Positions 42,790-51,185 of a DNA stretch of 64,000 nt are shown piece after piece; position 1 is the first letter of the stretch, and each line of letters starts with the position of its first letter. The stretch is taken from positions 2,232,001 to 2,296,000 of the forward strand of contig NZ_CP094468.1 in the NCBI RefSeq assembly GCF_023347275.1, read 5' to 3'. The position numbers and the translations under genes were made by a program. This DNA comes from Faecalibacterium sp. I3-3-89. GTDB lineage: Bacteria > Bacillota > Clostridia > Oscillospirales > Ruminococcaceae. The notes below the pieces were generated by a model that was given only the letters and a program-made list of their open reading frames with translations, searched no databases and was not told the origin of the DNA.

Positions 42790-43740
42790 TCAGCTTTCGG
42801 CCTTCAGCACCGTCGGCTCAGCGGGCGGCGGCGTGAGAGTGGAGTGGGCCAGCACGAAGGCAGCGGCCCGGCTGGACGCGATGCGCTGCGCGGCGCGGCG
42901 GCGGTCGTTTGAGGGGAAGGTGTGCTCCCCGTCCCGCTTGTCGTCCCAGTGGGCCAGTTCTTCCTCCACCTCGGCCTCCGTGGGCCAGAGCTGCTCTCGC
43001 TGCGCCACCAGCAGCAGGCCCATCCGGCTGCGCAGCTTGCGCTCCGCCTCGGTGTGGAGCCATGCGCGGAACTCCTCCACGGTCTGGCCCTGTACCTTCA
43101 GATACTGGTCGAAGTTGATGCCGTTGGCCTGCATCCGCAGGTTGAACTGACGCTGTTCGGCAAAGTAGTTGCCCGCCACGAGCTGCTTGGGCAGCGGGCC
43201 TGTGACCTGTGTGCCCAGCTGGGCGATGAGGGCCTGTTCGGCCACGGCGCGGGCCTGCTGGCAGCGCTGGGCGTAGATTTCCTGCGTCACTCTGGCCCGG
43301 AGTTCTCGCCTGCCCTCGGCGTCGGCGGCACGGTCCTCGTCGCCGTGATTCCGGTTGATCTCCAACTCGATGGTCAGTTCCCGGATGGGCCGGGGCTGGA
43401 TGGGCTGGACAAAGCCGGTGTATCCCCCCAGCTCCAGCGGCGGCAGACAGAAGAACTGCGCCCCCACCCGGAATCCCTCGGTCCGGTTCACCGCCAGAAG
43501 CTCAAAATCCGGGTCTGTGACAGGCTGCAAGCCATGCTCTTCCATCAGCTGAGCAAACAAGGGCGAAAATCCCTCCAGGATCGCCCGGTTCACCGCCGCC
43601 GTCAGCAGGTCATCTTCGTCCTGCGCAGCCCCCGGGGCGGCTCTCACGGCCTGCACGGCTTCTTCCAGCTCTGCCGCCGTCGCGGAAAAGACCACCCGGC
43701 AGTCGCCCGGCTCTGCCATTCCAAAATGTTCGAGTTTCAT
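42790..43740 (-). CDS. Trigger-factor-like protein lacking the PPIase domain
   Basis: 316 residues. The N-terminal half resembles the degenerate start of trigger factor (VVFSATAAELEEAVQAV) and beta segments with GFVQPIQPRP. Residues 150-300 form a long helical region (QRCQQARAVAEQALIAQLG, LRMQANGINFDQYLKVQGQTVEEFRAWLHTEAERKLRSRMGL) matching the trigger-factor C-terminal chaperone domain. There is no FKBP-type insert and the ribosome-binding loop is not evident. It could be a chaperone for particular clients. It is followed closely by the small DUF3592-like gene upstream in the same direction. Confidence 0.6.
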   Translation of the reverse strand: MKLEHFGMAEPGDCRVVFSATAAELEEAVQAVRAAPGAAQDEDDLLTAAVNRAILEGFSPLFAQLMEEHGLQPVTDPDFELLAVNRTEGFRVGAQFFCLPPLELGGYTGFVQPIQPRPIRELTIELEINRNHGDEDRAADAEGRRELRARVTQEIYAQRCQQARAVAEQALIAQLGTQVTGPLPKQLVAGNYFAEQRQFNLRMQANGINFDQYLKVQGQTVEEFRAWLHTEAERKLRSRMGLLLVAQREQLWPTEAEVEEELAHWDDKRDGEHTFPSNDRRRAAQRIASSRAAAFVLAHSTLTPPPAEPTVLKAES

Positions 43741-43756
43741 CTTTCTTTTCCCCCTC

Positions 43757-44131
43757 TCAGTGGACGATGCCGGCCATCAGCACCAGCAGCACGATGCCCA
43801 GCACGATGTACAGCACTTCCGCGCCCAGAACGGACTTATCGCCCTCGACGTACATCTCGGCGGGGTCGTCCGGGTCATAATAAAGGGTGACGACCGCGCC
43901 CTGCGCCAGCTCTCTGCCCTTTGCGGGCTTGGGATAATGGAGATGGTGGATGCCGCCTGCGGTGGAAAATTCCAGCAGATAGGCTTCACCGTCCCGGCTC
44001 TGCACCGTGCCCGCCACTGCGGCCTCTACTTTTTCGCCCCGGGTCATGAGCCTGCGCCGACGCGACCAGCTCCGCCACGCCATATAGAACATGATGCCTG
44101 CGCCGATGAGAAAGATAATGATATTGAACAT
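43757..44131 (-). CDS. DUF3592-like small membrane protein
   Basis: 124 residues. A membrane helix at each end (about 2-20 and 104-122) frames an extracytoplasmic or cytosolic beta domain containing GAVVTLYYDPDDPAEMYV, the VxVxYDPxxP motif typical of DUF3592. No function known. It lies 16 nt upstream of the trigger-factor-like gene, so they form an operon. Confidence 0.7.
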   Translation of the reverse strand: MFNIIIFLIGAGIMFYMAWRSWSRRRRLMTRGEKVEAAVAGTVQSRDGEAYLLEFSTAGGIHHLHYPKPAKGRELAQGAVVTLYYDPDDPAEMYVEGDKSVLGAEVLYIVLGIVLLVLMAGIVH

Positions 44132-44293
44132 CTGTAGTTTCCCTCTTCCGTAAATAGTCCCGCCGGGCCGCCTGCCCCGCAGGGGGTGATATTTATTGTA
44201 CCATATCCCGCCAGATTTTTCGCCCCATTCGGCCTATACGGAATGCAACAATTTTCGCTCGAAAATTTGTAGCATGATTTTTGAAAAAAGTGC

Positions 44294-44321
44294 TTGACTT
44301 TCTCTGCATTCGTGGTATAAT
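44294..44321 (+). promoter_or_regulatory. tRNA-Leu promoter
   Basis: TTGACT (44294-44299) and TATAAT (44316-44321) are spaced 16 bp, 45 bp before the tRNA. Confidence 0.8.
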
Positions 44322-44365
44322 AATTATCGTTCCGAGCCGAATGGCCACGAACAAAGACAGAATAT

Positions 44366-44452
44366 GCGGATATGGCGGAATTGGCAGACGCGTTAGATTC
44401 AGGTTCTAATCGGGGCAACTCGGTGGAGGTTCAAGTCCTCTTATCCGCACCA
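44366..44452 (+). tRNA. tRNA-Leu (anticodon CAG)
   Basis: A class II tRNA of 87 nt with encoded CCA: acceptor GCGGATA/TATCCGC, anticodon stem TTAGA/TCTAA with loop TTCAGGT, a long variable arm (CGGGGCAACTCGG region), and T arm GAGG-TTCAAGT-CCTC. It decodes CTG, the predicted specifier codon of the leuA T-box. Confidence 0.95.
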
Positions 44453-44460
44453 CATCAACA

Positions 44461-44506
44461 AAATCCGAACTTTTTTTCCAATAGGCGAAGGGTTCGGATT
44501 TTTTGT
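44461..44506 (+). terminator. tRNA-Leu terminator
   Basis: AAATCCGAAC and GTTCGGATTT arms followed by TTTT. Confidence 0.8.
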
Positions 44507-44621
44507 ATTCTTCGGAAAACAAAATGAATCTCTTGCTTCCATCGAAAAACGTCCCAGACCTTATCATAAGAAAGCACGACAGACCACTGTAAGAGTGCCG
44601 TAAGGCGGAAAGGACACAAAC

Positions 44622-44873
44622 ATGAAGTACGATGAAAGAGCCTGCAAGTTCAACATGGATACCGGCTGCGTGGAGCTGCTGCTCCGGGATGTGAGAATGA
44701 TCTCCATTGACTGTACCGGGGTCGAGGATGCACTGGATGTGACCATGGCGCAGAGGTCGGAGTTGGATTATCTTATCTACAATGACCCGCTGTGCTATGC
44801 GGATTTGATTCTGAACGGCGACCCGAAGGAATATTTGAAGAATGTGTCCGGTAGTCGTACACTAGAAGATTAA
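44622..44873 (+). CDS. Small conserved-looking protein, unknown function
   Basis: 83 residues, soluble, acidic. It begins MKYDERACKFNMDTGCVELLLRD and contains a DCTGVEDALDVTMAQRSELDYLIYNDP segment that reads as a compact alpha/beta fold. AAAGGA lies 8-10 nt upstream of ATG. It resembles small proteins frequently found in gut Clostridia (DUF6061-like), without known function. A terminator follows. Confidence 0.65.
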   Translation: MKYDERACKFNMDTGCVELLLRDVRMISIDCTGVEDALDVTMAQRSELDYLIYNDPLCYADLILNGDPKEYLKNVSGSRTLED

Positions 44874-44878
44874 AAAGT

Positions 44879-44918
44879 AATTGTCTGTCGAACAAAAATA
44901 TTCGGCAGACAATTTTTT
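44879..44918. terminator. Bidirectional terminator
   Basis: AATTGTCTGTCGAA and TTCGGCAGACAATT arms with a following T-run. It separates the small gene from the convergent crp-type regulator. Confidence 0.8.
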
Positions 44919-44937
44919 CATAGATTTAGAAGTGCTG

Positions 44938-45621
44938 TCAGTTCCAACCATACAAAAACGTTGGGTTCAACAGGTGAATCTTTGCACCGGAAAAATCAAG
45001 GATCCTCTCATCGCGCATCCGGCACAGCTCACGGGAAAGAGCACTGCGGTCCACACAGAGGAAATCTGCCAGTTCTGTCCGGGTGTAGGGCAGACTGTAA
45101 CAGCCTTTTTCATCGGGTGTCAAGGTTTGAAGATAAATCTTCAGACGATCTCGAAGCCGTTTTTGTGCTAAAATACGCACTTTGGTGTTAAAAAAGAGAA
45201 GCTGCTGCGCCATATCCTGCATAAGATTTGCTGTGACTTGCATCCGGCAGGGACAGGTCAGCGTCTTCTGTGACATCAATGCGCTGAAATCCAGCAGCAT
45301 TACGGTACAGTCCGAACTGGCACGCAGACAGACCGGACTTGCCGTCCAGCCAGTACAGGCCAGTTCTGCACCAAATACTTCTCCGGGACAAAAACGGCAG
45401 ACGCTGATTTGATTGCCATTTTCATCATACAAAAATTCTTCCATCGTGCCATCCAGCAGAACACCCGTATTGTGGCTCTGCTCACCCAGCTCGACGATGT
45501 GCGCACCACGAGGATATTCACGGACAGTCGCATTCAAGCAACTAAGGACTTCCCTATATTTTCGTGGCTGGATGCCGTTGAACATGCCGCATTGCTGTAA
45601 AATTGAATAATATTGCTCCAT
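44938..45621 (-). CDS. Crp/Fnr-family transcription regulator
   Basis: 227 residues. The N-terminal cyclic-nucleotide-binding-type beta barrel spans about 15-120 (YPRGAHIVELGEQSHNTGVLLDG, FCPGEVFGAE), followed by a long dimer helix and a C-terminal winged helix-turn-helix (YTRTELADFLCVDRSALSRELCRMRDERIL, about 178-207). Effector unknown; there is no N-terminal Fe-S cysteine cluster of the FNR type. It is divergent from the activase-like gene with two palindromes between them, and probably controls that gene and itself. Confidence 0.88.
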   Translation of the reverse strand: MEQYYSILQQCGMFNGIQPRKYREVLSCLNATVREYPRGAHIVELGEQSHNTGVLLDGTMEEFLYDENGNQISVCRFCPGEVFGAELACTGWTASPVCLRASSDCTVMLLDFSALMSQKTLTCPCRMQVTANLMQDMAQQLLFFNTKVRILAQKRLRDRLKIYLQTLTPDEKGCYSLPYTRTELADFLCVDRSALSRELCRMRDERILDFSGAKIHLLNPTFLYGWN

Positions 45622-45686
45622 CTTAAAATTTACTTTGCCGTTGCCATAACAACGGACACTCCGAGGTAGTTGTGTTAAGCTCTTGG

Positions 45687-45700
45687 TTAGAGACGTCTAA
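45687..45700. promoter_or_regulatory. Candidate operator 1 (TTAGA-N4-TCTAA)
   Basis: A perfect 5-bp inverted repeat with a 4-bp spacer, the geometry of Crp/Fnr sites, in the divergent region next to the regulator gene. Confidence 0.45.
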
Positions 45701-45730
45701 TTAAAAGGCATCATTATTATACGGTATAAA

Positions 45731-45746
45731 GTTTGAAATGTCAAAC
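45731..45746. promoter_or_regulatory. Candidate operator 2 (GTTTGA-N4-TCAAAC)
   Basis: A perfect 6-bp inverted repeat with a 4-bp spacer, close to the Fnr/ArcR half-site TTGA. It is 39 bp before the activase-like start. Confidence 0.55.
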
Positions 45747-45784
45747 CCTATAACGTTCAGGGTTGATATCGAAGGAGTGACACA

Positions 45785-48700
45785 ATGCTTTCGTTGGGAA
45801 TAGATATCGGTACATCAACGGTCAAGTTGGTGCTGTTGAAAAATCAAGAAATTGAAAAGCAGTGGATGGCGGTGCATCACGGCAACCCTTTTGTCTGCCT
45901 GAAAAAAGGTCTTTCCACGTTGGAGCTGGCGATGGATACTCCGTTTTCACTCTGTGTGACCGGAAGCAACACGGAGGCTCTGCTGGAGCAAGATTCAGCC
46001 ATTCCCTCTTTAGGCGATATCCCAGCTATCGTCGAGGGTGTGCGCTGGATCATTCCGCAGGTGGGTTCGGTCATTGAAATTGGCAGTCAGGGCGCGCGAT
46101 TCATCACGGACTTGCAGAGCCGCGCACCTCAGTTTTCAGTCAACGAACACTGCGCGGGCGGTACAGGTTCGTTCTTTGAAGACCAAATGTCTCGCGTGGG
46201 CTGCAGGCTGGGAGATTACTCTTCGCTGGTAGAGCAGGCACAGAGTGTTCCGCGCCTTTCCGGTCGGTGTGCGGTCTTTGCCAAAACAGATATCATCCAC
46301 CGCCAGCAGGAAGGCGTTTCCACGCCGGATATCCTGTTGGGGTTGTGTTATGCCATGATTCGGAACTATAAGGTGACCATCGTGCGGCGGCTGCCGATCT
46401 GTAAACCTGTGGTATTCTGCGGTGGTGTTACCTGCAATGCAGGCGTGATCCGAGCCATCCGGGATATATTCGGGTTGAGTGAGAAAGAACTCATCGTTCC
46501 GGAGTTTGCCCGATATGAAGCGGCTCTTGGTGCTGCACTCAAAGCATCCGGCTCGTTCACGTTACGTCAACTGAATGATTCTCTGGACCGTACACTAACA
46601 ACACACCACATGGTCGGAACATTGCCCAAACTGGAACTGCGCTCCGGCACGAGCCTTGCGGAGCCAAACGCTACCAAGATCATTCCAGAAAGTGGCTGCG
46701 CATTGGGCATCGACATCGGTTCTACCAGTACCGATCTTGTTCTGGTCGGTGCAGACGGTGAACTGGTAGACTTTCAATATCTGCGCACCGCAGGTGACCC
46801 GGAAGGAGCTGTCCGCAAAGGCCTTGCAAGTATTCGTCAGCGGTTTGGTGATATCCGATTCACCGCAGTCGGTGTGACCGGTTCAGGACGAGAGCGCATC
46901 GGCAAACGCATCGGAGCAGATGCTGTCCGGGATGAGATCACTGCGCAAGCCAAGGGAGCTGCTCATTGGGTGCCGGAAGTCGATACCGTGTTTGAAATCG
47001 GCGGACAGGATAGCAAATACATCAGCATCCAGAACGGTGAAGTTGTGGATTTTCAGATGAACAAGATCTGCGCTGCCGGTACCGGTTCTTTTGTGGAAGA
47101 ACAAGCTGCCCGTATGGGCATCCCACTGGCGGAGTTTGGTCCATTAGCCTTATCCTCTGAACATCCGGCATCCTTGGGAGAACGGTGCACGGTGTTTATC
47201 GAAACGGCCATTGCGTCCGCTTCCGCTGAAGGTATTTCACGGGCGGATATTGCCGCAGGCCTTTGTCACTCCATCGTACAGAACTATCTGCATAAAGTTG
47301 TTGGTTCTAAACCTGTGGGGCAGCACATCGTTTTGCAGGGCGGTGTCGATTACAACCCCGGCATTGTGGCGGCATTCCAATCCGCATACGGCGACCGCGT
47401 ACAGGTCAGCCCGGTCTTTTCCATCAGTGGTGCGTATGGCGCGGCTTTGCTGGCACATGAAGCTGTGGGCGACGCACCCAGCCGATTTGTGGGATTTGAC
47501 AGCCCGGCAAAGGACGCAGAGGACAGCCGCAGTGCGGAGATCCAGAAGAATATTGACTTCTACAAGCAGGCAGACAAACTGCTTTTGGAGGGTTACACTG
47601 GCAAACGTGACCCACGTAAAAAGACCGTAGGTGTGCCTTTTGCGTTGATGATCCACAAATTCTTCCCGATGGCAAATGCCTTCTTTACCTCGTTGGGCTT
47701 CAATGTCGTCCTGACTGACCCCACCAGTGAGGAAACAATCCGGCTGGCTCAGCAGACCGCACAAGGGGAGACCTGCTACCCGGTCAAACTTATTTACGGC
47801 CATATGCAGCAGCTCATCGACCAAAAAGTAGACTACATCTTCTTGCCCACCATCCACACGATGAAGCACGAAAAGAGCCGTGTGAAACACAACTACGGCT
47901 GCGTCTATATGCAGACGGCAGCCGCATCCATTGCCAAAGCTCTGGACATTGAGAGCAAGGGCATCACTCTGCTCAGCCCGGTATTCGATCTCGATTTTGG
48001 GCAGGAAGCTATGGCATCTGCAATGCTGGGACTGAGCAAGATTTTAGGAATCCCGAAACCGTTTTGTGCCAAAGCTCTGCTCAGTGGTGCCATGGCGGTG
48101 CGCCGCCATACCGCCGCCGTGGAAAAACAGGGCAAAGCTCTGCTGGCGACCCTGAGACCGAACGATAAAGTGTTGGTGCTCATCACCCGCAACTACGGCG
48201 TTTCCGACCCCATCCTGAACATGGGCATCCCGGAACTGCTGTTGGAGCGGGGCTACAAGGTCATTACGCTGAGCCACCTGCCCGGTCATGCGCTGGACAT
48301 CTCCGATGAATACGATAATCTTTATTATCCGTTCGGGCAGCATATCCTGTCCGGAGCAAAGCTGATCGCTCACCACCCGAACCTCTACGCTGTCTACCTG
48401 ACGAACCACGGCTGCGGCCCGGACACCATGCTCTCACACCTGTTCAAGCAGGAGATGGGCGATAAACCCTACCTGCAAATCGAAGTGGATGAGCATTTTT
48501 CCAATGTGGGTGTCATCACTCGCATTGAAGCGTTCCTGAACAGCTTGCAACACCGCCCGGCGGTGGCTCTGCCGACAGATTTCAACATCGAGCAGGTCGA
48601 TATTCACCCCTGTCGTCTGGCACAGACACCATTCCCCAATGTGCCACTCTATCTTCCGGCGATGGGTGCTTATACGCCCTATCTGGCCGCATATTTCAAA

Positions 48701-49657
48701 CAGCAAGGGGCAGACCCCTACGAGCTGCCGCACCTGACGGACGATATTCTGAGCCTTGGCCGAGCGGAGACGAGTGCAAAAGAATACCTGCCTTTCCCGG
48801 CACTGCTGGGCAGCATCCTTGCTGAGCGTAAAAACGACCACGCACATGCGCAGTTCCTAATTCCACAGACGCAGGGTGCGGAGGCAGACGGTCAGTACGC
48901 CCGTGTCATCCGTGCTGTGTTGGACCGCAGAAAAGAGCAGAATGCTCAACTTATCAGCCCAATGCTGGAAACACTGCCCGAAATGGCGCAGAACTGTGAC
49001 GCACTCTTCCGCGCACTGTTGGCGGGAGATATCCTCTATGCTACTCCGGCAGATAAACGTGCAGACATTTCGGCACAGTGGGATGCTCTGCCCGGCTGGG
49101 AGCAGCTGCACACAGCGGCGAGAGAGATCGGCGCACTTCTCACCAAAGGCCGCCGCATTGCCGCTGTTGGTACGCCGCTCTGCCTGACAGAACTGGACAG
49201 CGGCGTACTTGCCGCGCTGGAAGCCGAAGGCGAACAGGTGCTTCGCGCCCCACTCAGCGAGGCACTCTGGTTTCTGTGGAAAGACAATTTGGATGAAAAC
49301 AAACCATCGGCTGGTTGGCTTGACCAGATGCAGAGGCAGATGCAGACCCTTGGTAATGAACTTGGAGCGCACAGTGCCTTTGCGGAAGACGCTGAAACAC
49401 TGTTCCTCATTGCGGACTCTGCCTTGCCGAATTTTTCAGGCGGGAACGGTCGATATCGGTACGCCAAGGCCGTGGAGCTTTCTAGCCGTACCAATGCAGT
49501 GCTGACCCTTGCACCCCGGTATGAAAATACCGCTATGATTCTGGATATGCGCGGCCTGCACGATGCCTGCAGTGCCCCACTGTTCCAGCTTTCCCTTGAT
49601 AACGACTGGGATGAAACTGCATGGAGCCGCCTGCGTTCGTTCCTCTACTACTGCTGA
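45785..49657 (+). CDS. Fused acyl-CoA dehydratase activase-type protein (HgdC-like x2 plus DUF2229 region)
   Basis: 1290 residues. Two actin-fold ATPase (ASKHA) domains in tandem: GIDIGTSTVK at 5-14 and GIDIGSTSTD at 308-317. Each carries both Fe-S cysteines of 2-hydroxyacyl-CoA dehydratase activators: Cys123 (HCAGGTGSF) and Cys162 (RCAVFAKTD), then Cys429 (ICAAGTGSF) and Cys468 (RCTVFIETA). One chain could therefore hold the single cluster normally shared by a homodimer. From about 620 a DUF2229/dehydratase-like region follows. Family members drive electrons into radical enzymes by ATP hydrolysis. No partner dehydratase is adjacent. Confidence 0.85.
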   Translation: MLSLGIDIGTSTVKLVLLKNQEIEKQWMAVHHGNPFVCLKKGLSTLELAMDTPFSLCVTGSNTEALLEQDSAIPSLGDIPAIVEGVRWIIPQVGSVIEIGSQGARFITDLQSRAPQFSVNEHCAGGTGSFFEDQMSRVGCRLGDYSSLVEQAQSVPRLSGRCAVFAKTDIIHRQQEGVSTPDILLGLCYAMIRNYKVTIVRRLPICKPVVFCGGVTCNAGVIRAIRDIFGLSEKELIVPEFARYEAALGAALKASGSFTLRQLNDSLDRTLTTHHMVGTLPKLELRSGTSLAEPNATKIIPESGCALGIDIGSTSTDLVLVGADGELVDFQYLRTAGDPEGAVRKGLASIRQRFGDIRFTAVGVTGSGRERIGKRIGADAVRDEITAQAKGAAHWVPEVDTVFEIGGQDSKYISIQNGEVVDFQMNKICAAGTGSFVEEQAARMGIPLAEFGPLALSSEHPASLGERCTVFIETAIASASAEGISRADIAAGLCHSIVQNYLHKVVGSKPVGQHIVLQGGVDYNPGIVAAFQSAYGDRVQVSPVFSISGAYGAALLAHEAVGDAPSRFVGFDSPAKDAEDSRSAEIQKNIDFYKQADKLLLEGYTGKRDPRKKTVGVPFALMIHKFFPMANAFFTSLGFNVVLTDPTSEETIRLAQQTAQGETCYPVKLIYGHMQQLIDQKVDYIFLPTIHTMKHEKSRVKHNYGCVYMQTAAASIAKALDIESKGITLLSPVFDLDFGQEAMASAMLGLSKILGIPKPFCAKALLSGAMAVRRHTAAVEKQGKALLATLRPNDKVLVLITRNYGVSDPILNMGIPELLLERGYKVITLSHLPGHALDISDEYDNLYYPFGQHILSGAKLIAHHPNLYAVYLTNHGCGPDTMLSHLFKQEMGDKPYLQIEVDEHFSNVGVITRIEAFLNSLQHRPAVALPTDFNIEQVDIHPCRLAQTPFPNVPLYLPAMGAYTPYLAAYFKQQGADPYELPHLTDDILSLGRAETSAKEYLPFPALLGSILAERKNDHAHAQFLIPQTQGAEADGQYARVIRAVLDRRKEQNAQLISPMLETLPEMAQNCDALFRALLAGDILYATPADKRADISAQWDALPGWEQLHTAAREIGALLTKGRRIAAVGTPLCLTELDSGVLAALEAEGEQVLRAPLSEALWFLWKDNLDENKPSAGWLDQMQRQMQTLGNELGAHSAFAEDAETLFLIADSALPNFSGGNGRYRYAKAVELSSRTNAVLTLAPRYENTAMILDMRGLHDACSAPLFQLSLDNDWDETAWSRLRSFLYYC

Positions 49658-49666
49658 ATCTGGCAG

Positions 49667-49710
49667 ACGCAAAGAACCCGTCCGGTACGTCCGGACGGGT
49701 TCTTTGCGTC
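49667..49710. terminator. Perfect bidirectional hairpin
   Basis: The 20-bp complementary arms around 49667-49710 with a 5-nt loop separate the activase-like gene from the convergent transporter operon. Confidence 0.85.
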
Positions 49711-49731
49711 TGTTATGAAACAGAAAATCGC

Positions 49732-50385
49732 TTATTCGATGACCAGCAGCAGGCTCATCTTGAACTTGCCCTGTGCGGTAACGCTGTGCAGACCGTTCTT
49801 GTCGAAGCAGAAGCTCTCGCCTGCATTCAGTTCGTAGTCCTTGCCCTCGTAGCCAATGATGGCCTTGCCCTCCAGCGCAGTCAGGATGGCGTTGCCGGGT
49901 GCACGGTGCGGGGTCAGGCCGGTGCCCTCATCAAAGGCCATCAGGACAAATTTCATGTTGTCTGCATGAGCGATGTCCAGATTGGCGATGCTGCCCTCTT
50001 CATAAGAAATGAGGTTCTTCAGTTCGGTGGGCTGGCCAGCCTTGATGATGTTGTTCATGGTAAAATTCTCCTTTTTCAAAATGATTTCGGTATAGATCAT
50101 ACCGTTGTCGGTTTTTGTGCCGCACAGTGTTTTCGGCGGTACATACAGCAGTTCTCCGGGTTTGACAGACACCTCCTGCCCATCGGCTCCCAGAAGGAAT
50201 CTGCCGTTTCCCTCACCACCCAGATAAATGGTGGTGCAGTCATAGTATTCCGGGGTGATAGAAGTGCCTGCGCCCAGGGAAAACCATGTTACCGGCACTT
50301 CATAGCTCAGCCCGGAAGGACGGGAAACTGTCATAGCATCCCGGACCGGGCGGACCTGAGAAAGTGTAAAAGGGATATTGTTCAT
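49732..50385 (-). CDS. Two-cupin fusion protein
   Basis: 217 residues. The first cupin (about 1-105) resembles an ethanolamine-utilisation EutQ-like or general cupin (GEGNGRFLLGADGQEVSVKPGELLYVPP). The second (110-217) has HRAPGNAILTALEGKAIIGYEGKDYELNAGESFCFDKNGLHSV. Inside the gene, AAGGAG lies 9 nt before an in-frame ATG at 50058 (Met110), and both halves start MNNI. The second cupin may therefore also be made separately, or two genes were fused. It overlaps the transporter ATPase by 4 bp and is the last gene of that operon. Ligand unknown, possibly the transported chelate. Confidence 0.75.
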   Translation of the reverse strand: MNNIPFTLSQVRPVRDAMTVSRPSGLSYEVPVTWFSLGAGTSITPEYYDCTTIYLGGEGNGRFLLGADGQEVSVKPGELLYVPPKTLCGTKTDNGMIYTEIILKKENFTMNNIIKAGQPTELKNLISYEEGSIANLDIAHADNMKFVLMAFDEGTGLTPHRAPGNAILTALEGKAIIGYEGKDYELNAGESFCFDKNGLHSVTAQGKFKMSLLLVIE

Positions 50386-51185
50386 ACAGCAGTTTCCTTC
50401 CGTAGAGCAACCGGAACGATGCTGCGCACGGACCGTCCCTGATAATGCAGTTCATCCACCAGCACCTGAACATCAAAAGAATACGAGATGTTCTCCTCGT
50501 TCAAGATCTCCGCAGCCGGACCGTAGAAAAATTCGCCTTTGCGGTTCAGCATCAGGGCTTCGTCCGCCACGCTCATGGCGTTGGTGGGATAGTGGGTATT
50601 CATGATGGCACTGATGCCGGATTCGTGGGCCAGTCGCTCCACCATATTCAGCACTAAGATCTGATTGTGGAAATCCAGACCGGTTTCCGGCTCGTCCAGA
50701 ATGATGAGCTTCGGCTCATTGATAAGGGCACGGGCGATGAGCACCATTTGCAGTTCACCGCCGCTCATCCGGTTGCAGTCCTTGTTGGCAAGGCGGGTGA
50801 TCCCCACCCGTTCCATCATGGCTTCCGCCATTTCAATCTCCTCTTTGCCGGGCTGCTGAAAGGTCCCAAGATGTGCACTGCGCCCCAGCAGAACCATTTC
50901 CAGACCAGTGTAGGAAAAAGCGAAGCCGCGAGACTGCGGAATGTAGGAGATGGTACTCCAGACATCCTTCGGTTTGAGGGTGTGAATGTCCTTCCCGTAA
51001 AGCAGAGTCTTGCCGCTGTGCCATGGCAGCAGACCGATCATGCACTTGAGCAGGGTGGTTTTACCAATGCCGTTTGGACCAAGAATCGCGAGGATGTGGC
51101 CTTCTTCCAGGCTCAAATTGATGTTTTCGAGAATCACAGGCTGCTTTGGGTAGCCAAAACAACCGTTCTGCACTTCCAAGATCAT
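50382..51185 (-). CDS. Iron-siderophore/cobalamin-type ABC transporter ATPase
   Basis: 267 residues, FecE/BtuD-like, with Walker A GPNGIGKTT (about 34-42), signature MSGGELQMV, Walker B LIILDEPETGLD and switch His in NTHYPTNA. ATG 51185 follows AAGGAG by 9 nt. A longer frame antisense to the permease is rejected. It overlaps the permease by 4 bp, forming a tight operon with binding protein, permease and cupin. Confidence 0.9.
   Translation of the reverse strand: MILEVQNGCFGYPKQPVILENINLSLEEGHILAILGPNGIGKTTLLKCMIGLLPWHSGKTLLYGKDIHTLKPKDVWSTISYIPQSRGFAFSYTGLEMVLLGRSAHLGTFQQPGKEEIEMAEAMMERVGITRLANKDCNRMSGGELQMVLIARALINEPKLIILDEPETGLDFHNQILVLNMVERLAHESGISAIMNTHYPTNAMSVADEALMLNRKGEFFYGPAAEILNEENISYSFDVQVLVDELHYQGRSVRSIVPVALRKETAV

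Noticed and set aside
44366..44452. tRNA-Leu as integration site of the 44.6-58 kb region
   Set aside because: I found no second copy of the tRNA 3' end near 56-58 kb and no integrase gene. Without a repeat there is no support.
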